Of a stretch of DNA of 64,000 bases, positions 28,085 through 36,276 are shown piece after piece. Source of the DNA: Candidatus Sericytochromatia bacterium (lineage in GTDB: Bacteria > Cyanobacteriota > Sericytochromatia > S15B-MN24 > JAQBPE01); contig JAYKJB010000016.1 of NCBI GenBank assembly GCA_035285325.1, positions 1 through 64,000 of the forward strand. The letters run 5' to 3'. The translations under genes were made by a program, and so were the position numbers. The notes under the pieces were generated by a model. It was not told the origin of the DNA and ran no database searches. It was given only the letters and a program-made list of their open reading frames with translations. Position 1 is the first letter of the stretch, and each line of letters starts with the position of its first letter.

Positions 28085-29713
28085 TTGACGCAGAATTTTG
28101 AAGACTTCGCCCTGCACCCGGCTTTGCTGGCGCGCCTCACCGAACGGGAGATGCCCGCGCCCACTGAAGTCCAGGCCCAGGTGATTCCAACCATGTTGGA
28201 GGGGCGAGACCTGCTGGTTCACGCGGGCCCTCACTCGGGCGAGACCCTGGCCTACGGTCTTCCCTTGCTTTCGATGTACGACCCTCAAGCGCGAGTTCAA
28301 GCGCTGGTGCTGGTGCCGTCGGCCGAACGGGCACAGCGCGTGTATCAGCGCCTGGCTCCGCTGGCGCAGGGGATTCTTAAAATCGCTGCGCTCTATGAGA
28401 CTGGCGGCCAGCAGGAACAGGCCATCCGGCGGGGCGTCGACATCCTGGTCGGCACGCCCTTTCTGATCAAGGATTTGTTTGCGATCAAGCAGCTCGACCT
28501 GAACACGGTGCGTACCCTGGTGCTTGATGGGGCGGACCGCTTGATGACGACCATTCAGCGTCGTGACGTGGAGTACTTGATGGACCGCCTGCCTCGCCTG
28601 GACCAGACGGCCCTCTTTTTCTGGAACATCACGGAAGGGGTGGAGGCCATGGCGCCCCAACTGAGAAATCCGGTCCGCATCCGTGTCGCCGAGCGGCCGG
28701 CCCCGAATGCTCTGCCCGAGCCATCCGCCCCCGCGCCCGCGGCACCATCTGCAGTTGCGCCGGCCCGGACGTCCCGCCGGGGGGCGCCGGAGGTCTCCAC
28801 CAGGCTACCCGAGAAGGCGCCACCCGCTGAGACGACGGCGGAGCCGGTCACGCTGTCCCATCGTTACGCGCGCATCACCACGGAGCAGAGAACCGACTTT
28901 CTGCTTCAGGCGATCGAGCACGACGCACCGGCGAGGGCCCTGATCCTCGCCCGCAACAAGCACGAGGCACGGCGCCTGGTGCAGCGCTTGGAACGCTGGG
29001 GACGGGCGAACGTTGATTCCTTCAATGCCGATACCTCCGCCGCTCAGCGGCAAGCCGCGCTCAAGCGCTTCCTCGCTGGAGAGCTGAAGTTCCTCGTCGT
29101 TCCGGAACCGGCCACGGAAGGCGTCGACCTGGGGGCGCCACCCGCCCTCTACCTCACCGGTGTGGCAGCCAATGTGGCGCTTTACCGCCGATATGCAGAG
29201 GCGGCGGAGGCAGCCAAGCTGAACTTCCAGAGCCTTTCCCTGGTGACCCCGGAAGCGCAAACGGTGTTCAGCGAAAACCAGAAGTCCTTGCCCTTCAGTC
29301 GCCATCCGCTCGACCCGGGACCCGACGAACAGACCATTCCGGCTGTCGCCACGGCCACCGAGGAGGCGACAGGTGCCCCTGGCAAGCGCACCCGGGGCCG
29401 GACCGGCGCGACCAAGCAGCCCAAGGGCGCGGCGACCCTGCTCAATGAATCGATGCGTGAATCCAGGGCCGCCACGGGGCCCCTGGCTCCGTTGCCCCGG
29501 ATGATGACGATGTGGCAGACCTTCAAGGTGGCCCTGCCTTCAGGCCAGCGCCCTACGCGCGACGCTTTTCACGGCTGGCTTTCCACCACCACGGGGATTG
29601 CGCGGAGCGCCTTGCGGTCGATTCAGTTCCATCGCGACCACGCCACCGTCGATGTGGATGAGCGGCAAGTCACGCGCTTCCAGGAAACCCTGAAGGGCCA
29701 TCTGTTGGGCTGA
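28085..29713 (+). CDS. DEAD-box helicase-like protein lacking catalytic motifs
   Basis: 542 aa. Both RecA-like domains and a C-terminal DbpA-type RNA-binding domain (about 475-540, from TFKVALPSGQRPTRDAF) are recognisable, and the Q-motif remains (FALHPALL...MPAPTEVQAQVIP). However, motif I is AGPHSGET instead of AxTGSGKT (Lys lost), motif Ia is VPSAERA for PTREL, motif II is DGAD for DEAD, SAT is replaced by NIT, motif V reads PEPATEGVDL for TDxAARGLD, and HRxGRxGR is missing (RRYAEAAEA). ATP hydrolysis is very unlikely, so this is probably an RNA-binding pseudohelicase, e.g. a ribosome-assembly or RNA-stability factor (inference). A Pro/Ala/Thr insert (about 205-260) joins the domains. Start is TTG 28085; no better start is visible. 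Confidence 0.85.
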   Translation: MTQNFEDFALHPALLARLTEREMPAPTEVQAQVIPTMLEGRDLLVHAGPHSGETLAYGLPLLSMYDPQARVQALVLVPSAERAQRVYQRLAPLAQGILKIAALYETGGQQEQAIRRGVDILVGTPFLIKDLFAIKQLDLNTVRTLVLDGADRLMTTIQRRDVEYLMDRLPRLDQTALFFWNITEGVEAMAPQLRNPVRIRVAERPAPNALPEPSAPAPAAPSAVAPARTSRRGAPEVSTRLPEKAPPAETTAEPVTLSHRYARITTEQRTDFLLQAIEHDAPARALILARNKHEARRLVQRLERWGRANVDSFNADTSAAQRQAALKRFLAGELKFLVVPEPATEGVDLGAPPALYLTGVAANVALYRRYAEAAEAAKLNFQSLSLVTPEAQTVFSENQKSLPFSRHPLDPGPDEQTIPAVATATEEATGAPGKRTRGRTGATKQPKGAATLLNESMRESRAATGPLAPLPRMMTMWQTFKVALPSGQRPTRDAFHGWLSTTTGIARSALRSIQFHRDHATVDVDERQVTRFQETLKGHLLG

Positions 29714-29741
29714 CGTGCTCCCCTCCGCGCTCAAGCGGCGA

Positions 29742-29772
29742 GGCCCCGGTCCCTGCGCGAGAGACCGGGGCC
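29742..29772. terminator. GC-rich hairpin between convergent genes
   Basis: GGCCCCGGTC pairs with GACCGGGGCC (10 bp, 11-nt loop), 28 bp after the pseudohelicase stop. No T-run on either strand; likely a bidirectional transcription stop. Confidence 0.6.
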
Positions 29773-29806
29773 GTTCAGTCCCGGAGCAAGCCCCGGACCG
29801 CGAAGG

Positions 29807-30112
29807 TCAGGCGACCGGGACGCCCGCTTCGGGAGCAGCTCCCTCAGCGGCTTCCGGGTACAGCGCTCCCTTGTAACGGTCAAGCAGCGCCTTGGCAGCG
29901 GCGATGCCGTTACCTTCTTTCTCGAAGGGCGTCAGACGGACCTCAAGCCACTCGACCTGTTCGACCCGACTCTCGGGGAAGCTCATCATGATCAGGTCTT
30001 CCTGGGCCTGCGGATACGTGATGAGATGAACCCATCCCGGCGTGTGCAGCGAGACGACCCCGCGGCTCCAGCTGTTCTCATTGGCATACTTGACTTGGGC
30101 CACGCCCCACAT
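29807..30112 (-). CDS. Conserved-looking hypothetical protein
   Basis: 101 aa, family not recognised. The first ~60 residues are mixed alpha/beta with several aromatic residues (MWGVAQVKYANENSWSRG, GWVHLITYPQ, WLEVRLTPFEKEG), then a helix (GIAAAKALLDRYKGALY) and an acidic Ala/Pro tail. No signal peptide or TM segment. The start is well supported: GAGGAGG stands eight bases before ATG 30112. Monocistronic, convergent with the pseudohelicase and divergent from trmB. Confidence 0.7.
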   Translation of the reverse strand: MWGVAQVKYANENSWSRGVVSLHTPGWVHLITYPQAQEDLIMMSFPESRVEQVEWLEVRLTPFEKEGNGIAAAKALLDRYKGALYPEAAEGAAPEAGVPVA

Positions 30113-30268
30113 AAGTTTATCCTCCTCATCCTCGCCGGCACATTGCGCGCTTCTCGGGCGCGCGAGTCCCGCGATTCGCGTTCCAGAATACCCGTTCGTC
30201 CTCCAAGGGGCAACGTGAGGCGCGCTCAGGAGACCCGCCATAGGTCTTGAGCATTGTAAAATGGGGGA

Positions 30269-30880
30269 ATGGGAAAAAAGCAGCTCGCCCACGAGTATTT
30301 TCAGGCGCCTCCCTACGACGTCCTGCTGGACCCACGTCGTTTTGCGGAACGTTGGGAACGAACTTTTGGTCGGGTGGCGCCCCTGCACGTTGAAATAGGC
30401 ATGGGGCTCGGACATCATTTGCTGGCGTTCGCGGCGGCCAATCCTGAGATGAACCACCTCGGACTTGAAATCAAGATGCACCGAATTTATTCGGCGCGAC
30501 AGGCGTCTTTACGGGCCGGGATTACGAATCTCAGATTCATCCCCGGAGACGCCCGACGAACGCTGGAAGCCTTGGCGCCTCGTTCCGTCAGCCGTCTCAC
30601 CCTGCTATTTCCTGACCCCTGGCCTCGTCATCCAGACCGCCGCTTGACCTCGCCGGACTACCTGGCGCTGTATGCCGATGTACTCGCCCCTCAGGGGGTG
30701 ATGCATTTTCGGACCGATGACCCTGCCTTGTTCGAATATTCCCTCGCGCAGTTCAGGTCGGCCCGTTTTCTGTTGACCGTGGCCGTGCCCCGAGAACGAG
30801 TCCTGACTGCCTTCGAACGGCGCTGGTTGGGCGAAGGAAAGGCCATTTTCGGGGTGGATGCCCGCCTGCCTTCGATCTGA
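30269..30880 (+). CDS. trmB: tRNA (guanine-N7-)-methyltransferase TrmB
   Basis: 203 aa. SAM-dependent enzyme that makes m7G46 in the tRNA variable loop. The SAM site is HVEIGMGLGHHLLAFA; the family signature is LLFPDPWPRHPDRRL, the segment that binds tRNA and catalyses transfer, followed by FRTDDPALFEYSL. Length is standard for the short bacterial form. A TAAAAT-like -10 lies about 15 bp before the start codon. Transcribed alone. Confidence 0.95.
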   Translation: MGKKQLAHEYFQAPPYDVLLDPRRFAERWERTFGRVAPLHVEIGMGLGHHLLAFAAANPEMNHLGLEIKMHRIYSARQASLRAGITNLRFIPGDARRTLEALAPRSVSRLTLLFPDPWPRHPDRRLTSPDYLALYADVLAPQGVMHFRTDDPALFEYSLAQFRSARFLLTVAVPRERVLTAFERRWLGEGKAIFGVDARLPSI

Positions 30881-31014
30881 AGGGGCCGGGCCAGCTTCCC
30901 GCTGTAATCCATGACCGCCGTCACAGGCAGCAGTTGGCGGGCTGATTATGATGTCGAGATAGCAGCCTGATGTATCAGATTCGCTGCGCACACCCGTCAG
31001 ACCGGGGAGACGTG

Positions 31015-32346
31015 ATGCAGTCCGCGAAAAAACGCGAGAAACAGCCGGAGCATGCCCTGAGGGGACGCCCACAGCGTCCCGAATCAGCGCTCCTGCCTGC
31101 GCCGATTTCCTCGATCACGCTGGAGCCGCCTCACCCCAAGGAGGTTCGCTACAAGCTCCAGTTCGTATCGGCTCAGTCTTACAAGAAGGCCGTGACCTTG
31201 GCCGACCGCTACTACTGGCAGGCTCAGATGGCGGTGGAGCGGCGGGAAGCCAGCCTCGCGAAGTTCGACAAGCAGGCGCAACTCGACCAAGCTGAAACCC
31301 AGGCCACTTATCACCGCCAGGTGGCAGCTGCTCAGCAGCGATACCGCGCCTTCATCGAGCAGGCGCATGCACGCCAACGTCAGGCCCTGCACCAGGCGCG
31401 TCAGCGGGCCCGGCAGGCTGAGGATGTCTACAAGGCTGTGCTGGAAAATGTTCCAGGTTATGGAGAGTTGCAGTTGAAGGCGCTTGCGCTGGCGGATGCC
31501 CGTGCTCTCACGTCTTCGTTCATTCAGAGTTATCGCAGCTCGCTCGGTCCGGATGGACTGGGAGACCTCTTCTCCTTCCTGCGCGCTTTCGATCGGGTGC
31601 TCGACCACGCCCGCGACCGTCAGATGGTGGTGCCGGTTCAGTTTGCCGAAGCCGTTTTGAAGGGGATTCTGCAGCGTCAGTTGCGGCATCTCATCTCGAA
31701 CTCCGGCAAGGAAGTGGATGCGCGCTCCGAGGGCGAGCGGCTCAAGCAGGCGACTCAGACTCGCCTGTCAGCCATTTCGGAGTTTCTGAGCGAAGACACA
31801 CGGGATGCGACGCCACCTTCCATTCGGGCGATTTTCTTTGCCGTGGGTGACTGGTTGGCCAAATCGCCTGGAACACCTTTTGACCTGGCGCTGGACCGCT
31901 TGAAACTTGACGTGGAAGCCACGGCGCGGCGGGAGCAACGGAGCCTGGAAGACCAGATGAAGGTTGCCATTCAGACGTGTCCCCAAGCTCAACAGATTCG
32001 TCCCGCCGCCGAGGCCTACCAGGCCGCCCAGCGCATCATGTCCAGTTCCGAACAGGCCGCCCGCAACGTGTTGCAGAGCGAACTCGTGCGGATTGAAAGC
32101 GCCCTTGAACGGGAACTTCAGATGGCCGAGGCGATGGTGCTGGGTATGTCTCAGAAGCAGACGACCCGCATCGAGCAGGCCAAACGCGACATCGCCAAGG
32201 CCAAAAAGCTGGTTCGTCGCTGGCACCTGGAAATGACCCGGATGCAGGAAGTTGGGACCTTTCAGCGGTTGCGCTGGCGCTTCCTCGAGGGATTCCATCT
32301 CGAAGAATTCTGGGACGAACTCCAGCATCGTCAAGGCTCGCGCTGA
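31015..32346 (+). CDS. Unknown highly helical, basic coiled-coil protein
   Basis: 443 aa, no family recognised. A basic, Pro-rich N-terminus (residues 1-40) is followed by a long charged helix rich in Gln, Arg and Ala (about 60-150, e.g. RQALHQARQRARQAED), a more globular middle (about 155-300) and another long helical stretch (about 310-430, with IEQAKRDIAKAKKLVRRWHLEM). No signal peptide or TM segment, so cytoplasmic. It could be a structural or nucleic-acid-associated protein. Start ATG 31015 has GGGGAG five bases upstream; a -10-like TATGAT is at 30947-30952. Monocistronic. Confidence 0.75.
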   Translation: MQSAKKREKQPEHALRGRPQRPESALLPAPISSITLEPPHPKEVRYKLQFVSAQSYKKAVTLADRYYWQAQMAVERREASLAKFDKQAQLDQAETQATYHRQVAAAQQRYRAFIEQAHARQRQALHQARQRARQAEDVYKAVLENVPGYGELQLKALALADARALTSSFIQSYRSSLGPDGLGDLFSFLRAFDRVLDHARDRQMVVPVQFAEAVLKGILQRQLRHLISNSGKEVDARSEGERLKQATQTRLSAISEFLSEDTRDATPPSIRAIFFAVGDWLAKSPGTPFDLALDRLKLDVEATARREQRSLEDQMKVAIQTCPQAQQIRPAAEAYQAAQRIMSSSEQAARNVLQSELVRIESALERELQMAEAMVLGMSQKQTTRIEQAKRDIAKAKKLVRRWHLEMTRMQEVGTFQRLRWRFLEGFHLEEFWDELQHRQGSR

Positions 32347-32782
32347 GGCTGCCCGCGCATCTTCGCGCGCCGGCGTGGCCTTGACTCGTGCTCTCGCCTG
32401 CCACCGTTGGGTCTTCCGGTAAACCCCAGCATTGCTGCGACGCGGGCGTGGAGGTCAGGACTGGTATCGTCGTCTCCCCGAGTGGAACGAAGCCCGGGGA
32501 GGCGGCCGATCGGCCATCGCGCGGCTGCAGCCTGGCTCGCTGGACGCCGGTTCCCTGGCTTGCGGTCCCGCTGCTGAGAGGAGGGGCGGCGTGGGACTGG
32601 CGGCCAGCGGGCGGCGCTTGGCACCGCCTGAGTTAAGACCACGATAAGAGCAACTCGCCAACCCTGGCTCTGCCCCCGTGCCTGTCTGAGAGTCTTCACT
32701 CCCTGGAACGGTTTTCAGGCATGTCTTCAATAAAGTTTACAAAAGTCGGTCGTTTATCGTTAATTTTATCTTAACCATATGC
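32347..32782. other. Intergenic region, GC-rich then AT-rich
   Basis: About 435 bp. The first 300 bp are very GC-rich with open frames on both strands, none of which has a ribosome site or recognisable protein; an RNA gene cannot be excluded, but I find no rnpB, 6S or SRP motif. The last ~70 bp (32725 onward) are strikingly AT-rich and form the promoter region of the HAD gene. Confidence 0.4.
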
Positions 32783-32788
32783 TATGAT
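32780..32788 (+). promoter_or_regulatory. Extended -10 promoter of the HAD-family gene
   Basis: TGC precedes TATGAT, the same nine bases as at the rqcP promoter. Start near 32796, so the ATG codons inside the -10 (32784) cannot be used and translation should begin at 32856. Confidence 0.5.
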
Positions 32789-32855
32789 GAAACGGTCAAC
32801 CGGTGGCCCGCGGGTCAGGTCGACAAGTGCGTGTGGAGTTCCAGGCAGCATTCCG

Positions 32856-33695
32856 ATGATGAACACATCTCACCCTGATACGGTCCTTGAAAGGCTTTGT
32901 CCGTTGGCCTTGCTGGAGCGGGACTCCGAGCGATTGATTGCTCGGGGGGAACGCGTCCAGGTCATATTCGACCTGGATGACACGCTCTTCCTGGTGCGCT
33001 CACGGAAGCGGAAGATCTTTCAAGAGATGGCGGTGGAGCAGGCCGCACTTCCGGAGGTGGCCGCCTCCCTTTCTCGGTTGGCAAGCGCTTCGATTCCCTT
33101 TGATGTGGGCCAGGCACTGGACAGTGTCGGCATTGCCCGGATGCATCACGGCCGTCTCATCTCCGAATTTTTCAACCGGTTCTTTGATGGGGCCTACCTG
33201 GTTCACGACACCTTGAATCTGGGGGCGGCTGACTTCGTGGCTCGCCTGGGGGACCTGGGGGTCGGGATTGTTTACCTGTCCGGCCGCCCCGCCAATATGC
33301 TGCCTCAGACCGCGCAGATTTTAGCGGATGCTGGTTTCCCGGTTCATGCTGCCCGGACCAAATTTTTGCTCAAGGGGCAGGCCGAGGCGCACCTCGGCGA
33401 CGTGGAGTTCAAGGCCCGGAAGGCCGAGGAACTGGTGGAGGCCGGACGTTGCGTGGGCGTCTTCGATAACGAGCCGGCCAATCTGAACGCCGTTCATCAG
33501 GTCTTCCCCGGTGCCCACTATTATTTGCTGGAAACCGATTGCGCCCCGGCCCCGCCGCCGTTGGCCATGACAGCTCACCGGCTGGTTGATTTTACCCGCG
33601 GCCGCGCCCGCCTGAGTGCGGCGGTTGGTCCCTCCATCAGCCGTCCCGACCACCGCTGGGAAATCACGGTACAGGATGGTCCAGCGGTCAGCTAA
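32856..33695 (+). CDS. HAD-superfamily phosphatase-like protein
   Basis: 279 aa. Complete HAD core: motif I DLDDTLF (nucleophile Asp and general acid), motif II LSGR (Ser), a Lys in motif III (about the FLLKGQ/KARKAEE region) and motif IV DNEPAN. A helical cap (about 60-135) sits between motifs I and II. Probably a small-molecule phosphatase; the substrate is unknown. The annotated start is the ATG at 32856, because the in-frame ATG at 32784 overlaps the -10 element; a ribosome site is weak (AGG ten bases upstream). It ends 29 bp from the convergent DUF1997-like gene. Confidence 0.82.
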   Translation: MMNTSHPDTVLERLCPLALLERDSERLIARGERVQVIFDLDDTLFLVRSRKRKIFQEMAVEQAALPEVAASLSRLASASIPFDVGQALDSVGIARMHHGRLISEFFNRFFDGAYLVHDTLNLGAADFVARLGDLGVGIVYLSGRPANMLPQTAQILADAGFPVHAARTKFLLKGQAEAHLGDVEFKARKAEELVEAGRCVGVFDNEPANLNAVHQVFPGAHYYLLETDCAPAPPPLAMTAHRLVDFTRGRARLSAAVGPSISRPDHRWEITVQDGPAVS

Positions 33696-33724
33696 GGCCC
33701 TGCACCTGTTGGTCCGCGGTCTGC

Positions 33725-34249
33725 TCACGCGCTGAGTCGAAAGTCTTCAACCACCTTCTGGTACAGGTTCTCCACCAGCACGCCCAGCTTCAGCCGAAGC
33801 AGGCTGTCGGCAGTGGATTGAATCACGGGCCGAGGGACCAGGACCAGCGGGCCCTGAACCGTGAAGTCGAAGGAGATGTCGAAGAAGAAATCCAGCGCGG
33901 TACGTCCGCTGGCGATTTCTCGCGCCTCCAATGCCCCGTCGATAAAGCCTTTCAGAAGCTGATGCTCACTGCTCAGCTTGGTCTCGTCGAAGTCCAAGCC
34001 CGTCAGCCGCAGACCGCTGGGCGTGGGCTCGGCCTGAACCGCCGTGACCACCGTGACGTAGTAATTCAGGGCTCCGATGGGATGATGGCTCATCAGGTAG
34101 GCCTTGGGCAGTGCGAGATCGCGCACCTCCTTGACGTCCTCGATTTTCTGTATGAAGGCTTTGACGTCGCTGAAGTAGGCCAGTGCGTCTGCCAGCCCGA
34201 CCGGGATTTCGCCCTGGCGCGCTGCCCGGCCCTTGAAGGTCATTTTCAT
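33725..34249 (-). CDS. DUF1997-like protein (cyanobacterial/plastid family)
   Basis: 174 aa, no signal or TM segment. The overall pattern, with a beta-rich centre (GALNYYVTVVTAVQAEPTPSG) and the C-terminal PLVLVPRPVIQSTADSLLRLKL followed by a final helix ending DFRLSA, resembles DUF1997, a START-like family known mainly from cyanobacteria and plants. Function unknown. If right, it supports a cyanobacterial-phylum origin. Confidence rests on remembered family consensus, so a profile search is needed. Its leader contains an 8-bp inverted repeat (34262-34269 with 34284-34291). Confidence 0.65.
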   Translation of the reverse strand: MKMTFKGRAARQGEIPVGLADALAYFSDVKAFIQKIEDVKEVRDLALPKAYLMSHHPIGALNYYVTVVTAVQAEPTPSGLRLTGLDFDETKLSSEHQLLKGFIDGALEAREIASGRTALDFFFDISFDFTVQGPLVLVPRPVIQSTADSLLRLKLGVLVENLYQKVVEDFRLSA

Positions 34250-34377
34250 TGGGGTTTCTCGCTTCGTGGTTCACGCAGGCCCGCCACGAAGTGGGGGCCC
34301 GTTTTGTTCTACCCTGCGGGTGTCAGCACACCACCCCGAATGCATTTCTGAAAGGGGCTCGCCAAGCGCTTGTCTGG

Positions 34378-34406
34378 TTGACAGCAGGGCGAAAAATCCC
34401 TATGGT
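34378..34406 (+). promoter_or_regulatory. Sigma-70-type promoter of the tmRNA gene
   Basis: TTGACA (34378-34383), 17-bp spacer, TATGGT (34401-34406). Predicted start near 34413, a few bases before the mature 5' end. Confidence 0.8.
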
Positions 34407-34419
34407 GAGAGCACACCAC

Positions 34420-34816
34420 GGGGATGTCACGGTTTCGACCGGGAGTCGACGGTGGTGGTTGCGTGTCGTGGATGCCGACGTTACACGTTAAACCAGCGGC
34501 AAACCAACAAGTGCCAAGAAGCCTACCTTCTTGACCGCTGTTACCCCCAAGTCCACCCGGGCCGCCGCAATCGCGGCCTAGGTTTGACCTCAGGATAACA
34601 GACTCTGATAAGGCCGCACCGGCCGGCCTTATCGGCAAATCAGTCGGTTGCTCCCGTCAGATGCGTCTGCTGTCTGCGGGCTAAGATTCAGGAGACTCGC
34701 GTCAGCTTCCTTGCGCCGAGGAGAGGTGGCTGGCGTTAACCAATTCCCAGGCTACACACGTAGACGCTGCCATGGTTTGCTTTCGGGACGCGAGTTCAAT
34801 TCTCGCCATCTCCACC
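34420..34816 (+). ncRNA. ssrA: Transfer-messenger RNA (tmRNA, SsrA)
   Basis: Rescues stalled ribosomes and tags the nascent chain for proteolysis. The 5' end GGGGATG pairs with CATCTCC (34807-34813) as the acceptor stem, followed by discriminator A and CC; the final A of CCA is not encoded. GTTTCGAC-like D-arm region and a GAGTTCAATTCTC T-arm are typical. By comparison with the Bacillus gene (GGCAAA after a TAAA-rich stretch) the resume codon is GGC at 34498. The tag frame runs 27 codons to TAG 34579-34581: it begins GKPTSAKKPTF and ends RAAAIAA, so it is long, with Ile in the usual ALAA end. Pseudoknot-like inverted repeats follow the tag (34610-34632). Confidence 0.92.
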
Positions 34817-34839
34817 TGAAAGGCTCAGGCCCGTGAAAA

Positions 34840-34867
34840 CCGCCCGCTCCAATTGCGGGCGGTTTTT
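34840..34867 (+). terminator. Intrinsic terminator of the tmRNA gene
   Basis: CCGCCCGC pairs with GCGGGCGG (7-nt loop), followed by five T, about 25 bp after the tmRNA 3' end. Confidence 0.93.
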
Positions 34868-35005
34868 CTTCGTTGCCGGGTCCAATCTGATCGCACCACG
34901 TGACAGCTTCTCGTCGCCTGGGCATATTGGAGGCGGTTCGATGGCGCTGCGCGGCAGCGTTCAGCAGTCAGGCGAGTGAGCCTTTGTCCAGTTTGAGGAG
35001 AACCG

Positions 35006-35962
35006 ATGAGCACCACGGCGCGAATTCAAATTCCCGTTTTGAATATGCAGCACTACACCCAGGGCGATGCCAACCAGAAGGCAGAGTTCGTCAGAACCTG
35101 GGGCGAGGGCCTGCGTGAACTCGGCTTTGTGGCCATCGAGAATCACCAGGTGGACCCTGCCTTGATTCGACAGACTTACCAGCTGTTCGAATCGTTTTTT
35201 CAATTGCCCAAGGAAGCCAAGGAACGCTATGCAGGCGTGGGGGGGCAACGGGGCTTCACCGGCTTCATGAAGGAGCACGCCAAGGACAATGCCGTGGGGG
35301 ATCTCAAGGAGTTCTGGCACGTGGGGCGGGAACTGCAGCCGGGGCATCCGATGCAAGGCCAGTATCCCGACAACGTCTGGCCTGACGAGTTGCCGGCGCT
35401 ACGCTCCGTCACCTTGACCCTGTTTGAACAGCTCGAGGCCAATGCCCGCATTCTTCTGCGCGCCTTGGGGGATTACTTCGAATTGGCTGACCGTGATTAC
35501 TTTGTGGGCGCCATTGAAAATGGCAACCACATCTTACGGGCGATTCATTACCCGCCGCTCCAGCCTGGTATGCCCCCCAACGCGGTCCGGGCGGCCGCTC
35601 ACGAAGACATCAACATGATCACCATTCTGTGCGAGTCGACGGCTGCCGGCCTGGAAATCTTGACACGCGACAACGAGTGGGTCGCCATCGATGCGCTTGC
35701 CGGCCAATTGGTGGTGGATGCGGGCGATATGTTGAGCCGCTTGACCAACGGCGTGATACCCGCCACCACCCACCGCGTCGTCAACCCGGCCGGTGAGAAC
35801 ACCGTGCGCTATTCGTTGCCCTACTTCGTTCATCCTTACAGCGAGTTCAACATCGAATGCCTGCCCTGTTGTGACACCGCCGACAATCCCAGCCGCTTTC
35901 CTGCCATCACGGCCGGCGCTTTCTTGAACCAGCGGTTGCGCGAGATCGGCCTGTTGAAGTAG
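35006..35962 (+). CDS. 2-oxoglutarate/Fe(II)-dependent oxygenase, isopenicillin-N-synthase family
   Basis: 318 aa. N-terminal DIOX_N segment (LRELGFVAIENHQVD, FFQLPKEAKERY) and a C-terminal double-stranded beta-helix with the iron triad: His and Asp in AHEDINMITIL, the second His in TTHRVV, and the co-substrate Arg in RYSLPYF. Cofactor use is therefore intact. Members include ethylene-forming and small-molecule hydroxylases; the substrate cannot be named. Start ATG has GAGGAG six bases upstream. It stands alone downstream of tmRNA with no biosynthetic cluster around it. Confidence 0.9.
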   Translation: MSTTARIQIPVLNMQHYTQGDANQKAEFVRTWGEGLRELGFVAIENHQVDPALIRQTYQLFESFFQLPKEAKERYAGVGGQRGFTGFMKEHAKDNAVGDLKEFWHVGRELQPGHPMQGQYPDNVWPDELPALRSVTLTLFEQLEANARILLRALGDYFELADRDYFVGAIENGNHILRAIHYPPLQPGMPPNAVRAAAHEDINMITILCESTAAGLEILTRDNEWVAIDALAGQLVVDAGDMLSRLTNGVIPATTHRVVNPAGENTVRYSLPYFVHPYSEFNIECLPCCDTADNPSRFPAITAGAFLNQRLREIGLLK

Positions 35963-36276
35963 CCTTCGGGGCCGGGGGGGGGCGGGCGAGGCGCTCGTCG
36001 CGTTCCGACTCGCCGTGGCGGCCTGCTTGTGACGTTAGTCACAAGTTAACCGTCGTCAGCTTGCTTCTTTGAACCCCACACCAAGGCCCCTCGCGATTTT
36101 GCGCCGACGTGATCGCTTCCATTAATTTCTCAACAAATATTCGTATAAACCCATTTTAAACTCGCAAGTTTTCATGACCGGGCCCGATACACCATCATGT
36201 GAACCGCGCCCATCGGCCTCAGTGGACGGCTGGAAGCGCCTGCGGTGAAACGGGAAGTAGCACAGAGGGACAAACC
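35963..36276. other. Intergenic region with CRP-type site and AT-rich leader
   Basis: 314 bp. Contains the CRP-type palindrome at 36026-36045 and, from about 36120 to 36175, an AT-rich stretch with TATAAA (36144-36149) that could be a -10. No frame with a ribosome site before 36277. Confidence 0.45.
36026..36045. promoter_or_regulatory. Perfect CRP/FNR-family operator-like palindrome
   Basis: CTTGTGAC-GTTA-GTCACAAG, which contains TGTGA-N6-TCACA exactly, the binding consensus of CRP and of cyanobacterial SYCRP1. It is about 230 bp upstream of the small-gene cluster and 64 bp after the oxygenase stop. No crp-like gene is in the window. Confidence 0.6.

Noticed and set aside
32432-32647. 71-codon plus-strand frame (DWYRRLPEWNEARGG...) in the intergenic gap
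   Set aside because: No ribosome site, high Arg/Gly content and overlapping frames on both strands; not better than chance.
36157-36195. TAAA...GCCCGATA as a flagellar sigma-28 promoter before the small-gene cluster
   Set aside because: The spacing is about 21 instead of 15 bases, and no flagellar gene is in the window.
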